A stretch of 64,000 bases of DNA, from assembly GCA_963763885.1 (NCBI GenBank), contig CAVXQD010000001.1, positions 868,001 through 932,000 of the forward strand. Reading direction: 5' to 3'. Both the position numbers and the translations under genes were made by a program. Position 1 is the first letter of the stretch, and every line of letters begins with the position of its first letter. The stretch comes from JANNBN01 sp963763885. GTDB taxonomy: Bacteria > Actinomycetota > Acidimicrobiia > Acidimicrobiales > JANYDT01. This document shows, piece by piece, positions 57,560 through 64,000 of this stretch. The notes beneath the pieces are model-generated. The model worked only from the letters and a program-made list of their open reading frames with translations, searched no databases and was not told the DNA's origin.

Positions 57560-60118
57560 GTGAGCGACACCACCACTTCGAGCGGCTTACCCGCAAAGGC
57601 AAAGTGCGTCGTCATCGGCGCCGGCATCGTGGGCAACACCCTGGTGGGGCATCTGTCTCGCCTCGGCTGGACCGACATCGTCCAGATCGACAAGGGCCCG
57701 CTCCCCAACCCGGGCGGTTCCACCGGCCATGCCTCCAACTTCATCTTCCCAACTGACCACAACAAGGAGATGGCGTACCTCACACTGGAAAGCCAGCGCC
57801 AGTACGTGGACATGGGCGTCAACAACGAGTGCGGCGGCATCGAGGTGGCTCGTGAGCCACAGCGCATGGAGGAGTTCAACCGTCGGATGACGTCGGCCAA
57901 GGCATGGGGCATCGATGCTTCGCTCATCACCCCGGCTCAGGTCAAAGAACTCGTCCCGTTCATCAACGAAGAAGTCATTCTGGGCGGTTTCTACACGCCG
58001 TCGGTTTCTGCAGTCGACTCGCTGCGGGCCGGAACCATCATGCGTGAAGAGGCGCAGGGCAAGGGCCACGCCCAGGTGTTCGCCAACACCGAAGTCCTCG
58101 ACGTCGAAGTTGTCGACGGCCACGTGAAAGCAGTTGTCACTACCAAGGGTCGTATCGAGTGCGAGCACCTCGCGATCGCATGCGGCGTGTGGAGCCCTCG
58201 CATCGCCAAGATGGCCGGAGTCAACATCCCCCTCGTGCCTGCAGTGCACCAGATGGCAGACGTCGGTCCGATCCAGGTCTTGGTGGAGTCCAACAAGGAA
58301 CTCGCCTATCCAATCGTGCGAGACATGGACACTTTCTGTTACGAGCGCCAGAGCGCTGGCTCCATGGAAGTCGGTTCATATGCGCACCGACCAATCTTCC
58401 ATCACCCAGACGACATCCCAACCAACGAAGAGTCCGCCCTGTCGCCAACAGAGCTACCGCTCACCATGGACGACTTCGACCCACAGATGGAACAGGCAAT
58501 CGAGCTGATGGACATGCTCGGCGATGCCGAGATCAAGTACGCCATCAACGGTCTCCTGTCGCTTACGCCTGACGCTATGCCTGTCCTCGGCGAAATCCCT
58601 GGCGTGCGCAACCTGTGGTCAGCCGCAGCTGTCTGGATCAAGGAAGGCCCCGGCATTGCACAGCTGGTTGCCGAGTGGATGACGTTCGGCTACCCCAAGA
58701 TGTGCGACCCGCACACCTCTGATATCAGCCGTTTCTACCCGCACGAGCTCTCCGAGCATCACATCGAAGCGCGCTGCGCAGAACACTTCAACAAGACATA
58801 CGGCATCGTCCACCCTCGTGAGCAGTGGGCAAGCAGGCGTAACCAGCGTCGTTCGCCATTCTTCGCCCGGGAGGAAGCACTGGGAGCCGAGTTCTTCGAC
58901 GCCCGCGGCTGGGAACGTCCACAGTGGTATAAGTCCAACGAGAAGCTGCTGGCAAAGTACGGCAACCAGCCCGGCGAGATCTGCGCCCCCCGTGAACACG
59001 AGTGGGACGCACGCTGGTGGTCACCAATCATCAACGCCGAGCACCTTGCAATGCGGGAATCGGTCGGCATGGTCGATCTCACCGCGTTCAACCAGTTCGA
59101 CCTCACCGGCCCAGGGGCACTCGCATTGCTGCAGTACCTCAGCGTCAACCAGCTCGACGTCGCCGTCGGCAAGGGCGTCTACACGCCATGGCTCACCCCC
59201 AACGGCGGCTTCCGTGCCGACCTCACCATCCAGCGTCTCGGCACACAGCATTTCCGTGTCGTCACCGGCGCATTCGACGGTGGCCGCGACGAGCATTGGA
59301 TCAAGCGCCACATGCCGCTCGACGGCAGCGTGACGTTCGAGAACAAGTCCACCGGGTTGTGCACCATCGGCGTATGGGGCCCCAACGCCCTCAAGACCGT
59401 GCAAAAGCTCCACACCCCTGAACGCGGCGAGGCTGGCTTCACTACTGAAGAGTTCCCGTACGGCTCGGTCCTGGACCGTCTGCTCGCAGGCATTCCTTGC
59501 ACGCTGTTCCGCATCTCCTACGTCGGCGAGCTTGGCTTCGAGATCACCACCAAGATGGAGCACGGCCTTGCGCTGTGGGACGCCCTGTGGGAAGCCGGTC
59601 AAGAGTTCAACGTCGTGCCAGTCGGCATTGGCGTGTACGGCGCAACCGGCCGCATCGAGAAGGGCTACCGCCTCATGGGCTCCGAGCTGGAGAGCGAGTA
59701 CATGCCGCACGAAGCCGGCTTGGATCGCCCCAAGGTCAAGACCCCAGACTTCATTGGTAAAGCCGCATACGTTGCTGCCCGCGAAAAGGGCGCCAGCACC
59801 ATCATGTGCACACTTACTGTCGACGACCACACCTCGGCCAGCGGCATGAAGCGCTTCCCCGTTGGCGGCAACGAGCCAATCCTGACGTCGAACGGCGATC
59901 GTATCTTGGACTCCCACGGCCGCATCAGCCGTGTCACCACTGCAGCCATGGGACCGTCAGTTGGCAAGTTCCTCCTCATGGCTTACCTACCGCCTGAACA
60001 CGCAGTTGAAGGTAACCAGCTCAAGGTCATGTACATGAACGAGCTATATCCAGTCACGGTCGCACGGGCTGGCTCCAAGCCCCTGTTCGATCCTGAAGAT
60101 GCCCGCATGAAGGGCTGA
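57560..60118 (+). CDS. Dimethylglycine/sarcosine dehydrogenase-type FAD-folate protein
   Basis: 852 aa from GTG 57560 (Shine-Dalgarno CGAGGAGA). N-terminal DAO domain: CVVIGAGIVGNTLVGHLSRL, GGSTGHASNFIFPTDHNKEM (site of the flavin-linking His in relatives), TPDAMPVLGEIPGVRNLWSA. From about residue 490 a GcvT-type folate domain: VGMVDLTAFNQFDLTGPGAL, ISYVGELGFEITTKMEHGLA, and the C-terminal GcvT_C strands. It demethylates dimethylglycine (or sarcosine), with the methyl going to THF as methylene-THF, and passes electrons to ETF, encoded next. The frame upstream of 57560 is antisense to gntR and not coding. Confidence 0.9.
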   Translation: MSDTTTSSGLPAKAKCVVIGAGIVGNTLVGHLSRLGWTDIVQIDKGPLPNPGGSTGHASNFIFPTDHNKEMAYLTLESQRQYVDMGVNNECGGIEVAREPQRMEEFNRRMTSAKAWGIDASLITPAQVKELVPFINEEVILGGFYTPSVSAVDSLRAGTIMREEAQGKGHAQVFANTEVLDVEVVDGHVKAVVTTKGRIECEHLAIACGVWSPRIAKMAGVNIPLVPAVHQMADVGPIQVLVESNKELAYPIVRDMDTFCYERQSAGSMEVGSYAHRPIFHHPDDIPTNEESALSPTELPLTMDDFDPQMEQAIELMDMLGDAEIKYAINGLLSLTPDAMPVLGEIPGVRNLWSAAAVWIKEGPGIAQLVAEWMTFGYPKMCDPHTSDISRFYPHELSEHHIEARCAEHFNKTYGIVHPREQWASRRNQRRSPFFAREEALGAEFFDARGWERPQWYKSNEKLLAKYGNQPGEICAPREHEWDARWWSPIINAEHLAMRESVGMVDLTAFNQFDLTGPGALALLQYLSVNQLDVAVGKGVYTPWLTPNGGFRADLTIQRLGTQHFRVVTGAFDGGRDEHWIKRHMPLDGSVTFENKSTGLCTIGVWGPNALKTVQKLHTPERGEAGFTTEEFPYGSVLDRLLAGIPCTLFRISYVGELGFEITTKMEHGLALWDALWEAGQEFNVVPVGIGVYGATGRIEKGYRLMGSELESEYMPHEAGLDRPKVKTPDFIGKAAYVAAREKGASTIMCTLTVDDHTSASGMKRFPVGGNEPILTSNGDRILDSHGRISRVTTAAMGPSVGKFLLMAYLPPEHAVEGNQLKVMYMNELYPVTVARAGSKPLFDPEDARMKG

Positions 60119-60133
60119 CCAGAGGTCCGAGTC

Positions 60134-60907
60134 ATGGCACTCAACATCGCAGTCTGCGTGAAACGGGTGCCAGCACCCGGGTCACGTATCAACGTCACCG
60201 CCGACCTCCAGTCCGTGGACACCGTCAATCTGGGCTTCACCACGTCACCGCACGAGGAGTGCGCTGTAGAAGAAGCCGTCAAGCTCATCGAGGCTCACGG
60301 CGGATCCGCAACGGTCATCACGCTCGGCCCGCCCGAAGCTGAAGAGCAACTGCGTTACGCAGCTTCGGTCGGCATCGAGAAGTGCGTCTTGGTTGCAGCG
60401 CCCGACGGTCTCAACTGGGACCCACAGCGCACCGCCGCTGCACTCGCTTCGGCGGTGCAAGCAGTCGAAGCACGAGACGGCGCGTTCGACCTCATCTTGT
60501 TCGGTAACGAATCAGCGGACTCTGGCGGATTCCAGGTCGGTGTGCGGGTTGCCCGCGCACTGGGTCGCCCCATTGTCAACGGCGTGAAGGGTGTTGAAGT
60601 CGCCGATGATTCCGTCACCATCCGCCGCCCCATCGACGCAGGCTTCGAGGTTTACCGCCTCCCCCGCCCAGCAGTCATTGGCGTCAAGGAGGGCATCAAC
60701 CTTCCTCGCTACCCGACGATGAAGGGCCGTCTTGCGTCAAAGAAGGCCGCCGTCGAAGTGATCTCGGCGACCACTGAAGCCGGTGGCCAGGTGCGCGTTC
60801 AGCTGCACCGTCCACCGGACAAAGCAAGCAACACCGTCATTCTCGGAACTGGCCCCGAAGCTGCTCCCGCAGTCGTGGACCTCCTCGCAGAACTGGGACT
60901 GCTCTGA
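60134..60907 (+). CDS. etfB: Electron transfer flavoprotein beta subunit
   Basis: 257 aa. ALNIAVCVKRVPAPGSRINV, HEECAVEEAVKLIEAHGGSA, FDLILFGNESADSGGFQVGV and AVIGVKEGINLPRYPTMKGR follow the EtfB plan, including the AMP-binding region and the recognition-loop area. Fifteen nt after the dehydrogenase, so it should be its dedicated electron acceptor. Confidence 0.95.
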   Translation: MALNIAVCVKRVPAPGSRINVTADLQSVDTVNLGFTTSPHEECAVEEAVKLIEAHGGSATVITLGPPEAEEQLRYAASVGIEKCVLVAAPDGLNWDPQRTAAALASAVQAVEARDGAFDLILFGNESADSGGFQVGVRVARALGRPIVNGVKGVEVADDSVTIRRPIDAGFEVYRLPRPAVIGVKEGINLPRYPTMKGRLASKKAAVEVISATTEAGGQVRVQLHRPPDKASNTVILGTGPEAAPAVVDLLAELGLL

Positions 60908-61923
60908 TGAGCGCTGTCATCGTCATCATCGAACACGACCGCGGCGAGCTCGCCTCGGCATCGCTCGAAGCGCTCAGCGCGGCGCGCCCAATTGCGGCGC
61001 AACTCGGCGTACCCGTTGTCGGCGCTGTGTGCGGTGCAAGCGCAAGCTCAGGGTCAAGCGCAGGCGCACCAGACATCGCTGCAGTCATCGCGTCGTGTGC
61101 CGAATACGGCGCGTCGGAAACCGTAGTTGTGGAACACGCATTGCTGAGCGACTACGGCCCTGAAGCGTGGGGCGATGCCGTCGCACAGTTGGTTGCGCAG
61201 CGGGCACCGGTAGCCGTGCTTGCATGCGGAACCGACCGAGGCAACGAAGTCATGGCACACGTTGCAGCCATCCTCGACGCGCCGATGGTCGCCAACTGTC
61301 TCAGCATCAGCCCTTCCGCAGACGCTTCGACCGAACCCTGGACGATGACCCGAGTGCAGTGGGGCGGTTCTCTCCTGGAGGACAGCACCCTCAGCGCTGC
61401 AGTCAAGCTTGTCACGGTCACCCATCACGGGTTCGAGGCCTCAGCAGCACCCGCCGCTGCTTCCACCACATCGACATTTCAGCCAACCCTCGACGCATCT
61501 TTGGCCCGCACGGTTGTGGCTGACCGTGTGGTGCGCGAAGCAGGCGTCACGCTCACTACCGCTCGGGTGGTTGTGGGTGGCGGCCGTGGCGTCGGGTCAC
61601 CAGAGGGCTTCGGCATTCTTGAAGAACTGGCCGCCGAACTCAACGGCAAGGTCGGCTGCTCCCGTGCTGTCACCAACAACGGGTGGCGCAACCACACTGA
61701 TCAGGTCGGCCAAACCGGAACCCGCATTGCACCAGACATCTACCTGGCTTGCGGCATCTCCGGTGCCATTCAGCACTGGGTGGGCGCCATGGCTTCGAAA
61801 AACATCCTGGCAATCAACACCGACCGGGAAGCCAACATGGTGACCAAAGCCGACTACGCCGTCATCGGCGATCTGCACAAAGTCATCCCAGCAATCACCG
61901 CAGAAATCCGCCGCCGGCGCTAA
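60907..61923 (+). CDS. etfA: Electron transfer flavoprotein alpha subunit
   Basis: 338 aa; ATG shares a base with the etfB stop. The C-terminal FAD domain is clear: VVVGGGRGVGSPEGFGILEE, VGCSRAVTNNGWRNHTDQVG, QTGTRIAPDIYLACGISGAI, LAINTDREANMVTKADYAVI. Electrons would go to an ETF:quinone oxidoreductase, not encoded in the window. Confidence 0.95.
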   Translation: MSAVIVIIEHDRGELASASLEALSAARPIAAQLGVPVVGAVCGASASSGSSAGAPDIAAVIASCAEYGASETVVVEHALLSDYGPEAWGDAVAQLVAQRAPVAVLACGTDRGNEVMAHVAAILDAPMVANCLSISPSADASTEPWTMTRVQWGGSLLEDSTLSAAVKLVTVTHHGFEASAAPAAASTTSTFQPTLDASLARTVVADRVVREAGVTLTTARVVVGGGRGVGSPEGFGILEELAAELNGKVGCSRAVTNNGWRNHTDQVGQTGTRIAPDIYLACGISGAIQHWVGAMASKNILAINTDREANMVTKADYAVIGDLHKVIPAITAEIRRRR

Positions 61924-61942
61924 GCCATGAAAGCGTGAACCA

Positions 61943-62848
61943 ATGACCATGCGACGCAGCTCCAAAGAGGTGTTCATCACCTGTGCCGTCACCGGCTCGG
62001 GTGACACCGTCAACAAAAGCGACAAGGTGCCGTTCACCCCGGCGGCAATCGCTGCTGATTGCATCGCTGCGGCCGAAGCCGGCGCTGCAGCGGTCCACAT
62101 CCACGTGCGTGACCCCATCACCGGCGCCCCCGCACGTGAGGTCGGCCTCTACCGCGAGGTCGTCGAACGAATCCGCGATTCGGGCACCGACGTGGTCATC
62201 AACCTAACTGCAGGCATGGGCGGCGATCTCACACTTGGTTCGGTCGAGAATCCGCTGCCGCCCAGCCCGATCGGAACCGACATGGCCGGAGCCACAGAGC
62301 GGATGGAGCACGTTCGCGAGCTTCTCCCCGAGATCTGCACGCTCGATTGTGGCACGATGAACTTCGGCGAGGGCGACTACGTGATGACCAACACGCCCTC
62401 GATACTCCTCGAGATGGCACGTCAGACGCAGAAGCTTGGCGTACGGCCCGAACTGGAACTATTCGACCTCGGTCACCTCAGCTTTGCCAAATTCATGGCA
62501 GCCCAGGGCTTGCTTGACGACCCGGTGTTGGTGCAGCTCTGCATGGGTATTCCATGGGGCGCTCCCAACGACATGTCCTCATTACTGGCGTTCGTCAACA
62601 ACCTTCCGGACGACTGGCACTTCTCGGCCTTCTCCATCGGCCGCGATCAGTTGCCATACGTAGCGGCCGCAGCACTCATGGGCGGCAATGTGCGGGTGGG
62701 TCTGGAAGACAACCTGTACCTCGGCCGCGGCCAACTTGCCACCAACGCAGATCTCGTTTCACGCGCTGCAGACGTCATTCGTGGCATGGGCATCGGCCTG
62801 ATGTCGGCGTCGGCGATGCGGGACAACCTCTCGCTCAAGAAGCGCTGA
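61943..62848 (+). CDS. BKACE-family beta-keto acid cleavage enzyme, probable dehydrocarnitine cleavage
   Basis: 301 aa TIM barrel (DUF849). VFITCAVTGSGDTVNKSDKV; zinc ligands H52 and H54 in VHIHVRDP; later DCGTMNFG and GNVRVGLEDNLYLGRGQLAT with the acidic residue. BKACE enzymes use acetyl-CoA to cleave beta-keto acids; with 3-dehydrocarnitine they give betainyl-CoA and acetoacetate. It precedes L-carnitine dehydrogenase by 3 bp, the arrangement seen in carnitine degradation clusters. Confidence 0.92.
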   Translation: MTMRRSSKEVFITCAVTGSGDTVNKSDKVPFTPAAIAADCIAAAEAGAAAVHIHVRDPITGAPAREVGLYREVVERIRDSGTDVVINLTAGMGGDLTLGSVENPLPPSPIGTDMAGATERMEHVRELLPEICTLDCGTMNFGEGDYVMTNTPSILLEMARQTQKLGVRPELELFDLGHLSFAKFMAAQGLLDDPVLVQLCMGIPWGAPNDMSSLLAFVNNLPDDWHFSAFSIGRDQLPYVAAAALMGGNVRVGLEDNLYLGRGQLATNADLVSRAADVIRGMGIGLMSASAMRDNLSLKKR

Positions 62849-62851
62849 GCC

Positions 62852-63811
62852 ATGGTTCGCGTAGCTGCAGTCGGTGCCGGGGTCATTGGCGCCGGCTGGA
62901 TTTCCCGTTTCGCATTGCACGGCCACGACGTGGCCGTGTTCGAACCGAAGGATGACACCTTCGCCGACCTGCAACGAGTCATCGACCGCGCTGGCCGTTC
63001 ATATGCGGACTTAGGAATTGGTGCAGCTCAGCCAGGCGCTGTCACACGGGCGGGCTCCATCGCCGAAGCGGTCTCCGACGCCGTGTTTGTGCAGGAGTCC
63101 GTTCCAGAGGTGATTGCCCTCAAGGCACGGGTACTTGGTGAAATCGATGCCGCGCTGAACGCCGACGGGATCATCGGGTCATCCACCTCTGGCCTCCTGC
63201 CAACGCAGCTCCAAGAGACCCTGTCCAGTCCTCATCGGATGGTGGTTGGCCACCCGTTCAACCCGGTTTATCTGCTTCCGGTTGTGGAAGTTGTCGGCGG
63301 GAAACTGACATCCCCGGAGACAATCGAACGTGCACAGACGTTCTATTCGTCTGTCGGGATGAAGCCGCTTCACATTCGCAAAGAGATCGACGCGTTTGTT
63401 GCCGACCGACTCCTCGAAGCAGTGTGGCGGGAAGCGTTGTGGCTGGTCAACGATGGCATCGCAACCACCCAAGAGATCGACGATGCAATTCGCTACGGAT
63501 TCGGTCTTCGCTGGGCACAGATGGGTATGTTCGAGACTTATCGCATCGCTGGCGGCCCGGCAGGCATGCGCCACTTCATGGCGCAGTTCGGTCCAGCGCT
63601 GGCGTGGCCGTGGTCCAAGCTGACCGACGTCCCAGAGTTCACCGAGGAATTGGTTGACCTCATCGCCACGCAGTCCGACGAGCAGAGCGGCATGTTCACG
63701 CTTGCTGAACTCGAGGAAACCCGCGACGGCAACCTGGTTGCAATCCTGTCAGCGCTGCGCGACCGACGCTGGGGTGCAGGGGCGCTGCTCGACGGCCTCG
63801 AGGACCGCTGA
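62852..63811 (+). CDS. lcdH: L-carnitine dehydrogenase (3-hydroxyacyl-CoA dehydrogenase fold)
   Basis: 319 aa. Rossmann AAVGAGVIGAGWISRFALHG at the N terminus; SSTSGLLPTQLQETLSSPHR and VVGHPFNPVYLLPVVEVVGG are the marks of carnitine dehydrogenase rather than acyl-CoA enzymes. C-terminal helical domain complete. Oxidises carnitine to 3-dehydrocarnitine with NAD+. Relatives often carry a fused thioesterase for betainyl-CoA; this one stops at the normal short length, so that step must come from elsewhere. Confidence 0.9.
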   Translation: MVRVAAVGAGVIGAGWISRFALHGHDVAVFEPKDDTFADLQRVIDRAGRSYADLGIGAAQPGAVTRAGSIAEAVSDAVFVQESVPEVIALKARVLGEIDAALNADGIIGSSTSGLLPTQLQETLSSPHRMVVGHPFNPVYLLPVVEVVGGKLTSPETIERAQTFYSSVGMKPLHIRKEIDAFVADRLLEAVWREALWLVNDGIATTQEIDDAIRYGFGLRWAQMGMFETYRIAGGPAGMRHFMAQFGPALAWPWSKLTDVPEFTEELVDLIATQSDEQSGMFTLAELEETRDGNLVAILSALRDRRWGAGALLDGLEDR

Positions 63812-63874
63812 GCTCAATCGTCGAACGACAGAGCGGCTGCGATCCGCTGGTCGGACACCAGCCAGAATGGCGCC

Positions 63875-64000
63875 GTGCGGATTCAGTCACCCAGCCGGTA
63901 CCAGGAACCCGACTACCTCCCCTGGGACGGACGACGCGTGCCAATCACATTTGTGGGTGGTTATCTCGGCACCGGCAAGACCACGGTCATCAACGAGTTG
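63875..64000 (+). CDS. CobW/COG0523-type GTPase, cut by the window end
   Basis: 42 residues from GTG 63875 up to the edge. VPITFVGGYLGTGKTTVINE is the strand and P-loop of COG0523 metallochaperone GTPases (GG-x-L-G-x-GKTT). Could deliver Co or Zn; a link to the B12-dependent pathway nearby is tempting but unsupported. The 60 bp before it hold no gene. Confidence 0.75.
   Translation, partial: MRIQSPSRYQEPDYLPWDGRRVPITFVGGYLGTGKTTVINEL

Noticed and set aside
1..64000. CRISPR array, rRNA or tRNA genes
   Set aside because: No regularly spaced repeat series, no 16S/23S segments and no tRNA-like cloverleaf with a T-loop motif was noticed on either strand; small RNAs cannot be excluded by eye.

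Overview
The window reads as chromosome from a high-GC actinobacterium, most likely an uncultured member of the Acidimicrobiia. That placement is an inference. It rests on a pyridoxamine-oxidase-fold F420-type reductase, a DUF3039 protein, WYL and GntR/FCD regulators, a DUF222-HNH (13E12-type) gene, many GTG starts, and -10 boxes only 6-7 nt upstream of start codons, which implies leaderless mRNAs. No rRNA, tRNA or CRISPR array was recognised.

Left arm (1-20.8 kb): an accessory region packed with toxin-antitoxin (TA) loci. There are four RHH-PIN pairs, two Phd-RelE pairs (one frameshifted), one RHH-MazF pair, a MazF remnant, and one RHH partnered with an unrecognised protein. Between them lie a broken IS3-type element (4698-6053), a composite intergenic repeat in five or more partial copies, several gene relics (ComB-like, GNAT, VOC, SnoaL-like), and ordinary genes: HAD hydrolases, an alpha/beta-hydrolase fused to an adenylate cyclase, a WYL regulator, DUF389 and DUF998 membrane proteins, a GMC oxidoreductase.

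Centre (20.8-43.8 kb): a catabolic island for glycine betaine. It encodes a betaine ABC importer, choline dehydrogenase, a non-pyrrolysine MttB-family methyltransferase, its corrinoid protein, a methylcorrinoid:THF methyltransferase, an ATP-dependent corrinoid activase, methylene-THF reductase, FolD, formate-THF ligase, and an NAD-linked formate dehydrogenase. The scheme is betaine -> dimethylglycine, with the methyl group carried on B12, then on THF, then released as formate (yielding ATP) and finally CO2 (yielding NADH). The formate dehydrogenase uses an in-frame TGA as selenocysteine, with a bacterial SECIS hairpin just behind it. Its catalytic chain is split over two genes, and the N-terminal Fe-S part is encoded last. 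An IclR regulator lies in the island. Three promoter regions of the pathway each carry a tandem pair of 17-nt palindromes separated by exactly 1 nt, which suggests one regulon.

Right part (43.8-57.5 kb): a second accessory stretch. It has a three-gene cassette (Cys-rich unknown, LEM-3-type GIY-YIG nuclease, ADP-ribosylglycohydrolase), a convergent HigB/HigA-type pair, a truncated DUF4143 gene flanked by an 18-bp direct repeat, and several frameshifted genes.

Right end (57.5-64 kb): an operon behind a GntR regulator with dimethylglycine dehydrogenase, EtfB, EtfA, a BKACE-family enzyme and L-carnitine dehydrogenase. It both feeds betaine in (carnitine -> dehydrocarnitine -> betainyl-CoA) and removes dimethylglycine. 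The window closes inside a CobW-type GTPase. Ten or so genes carry apparent single-base frameshifts. Some are clearly decayed relics, but others, such as the betaine permease, could be assembly errors.
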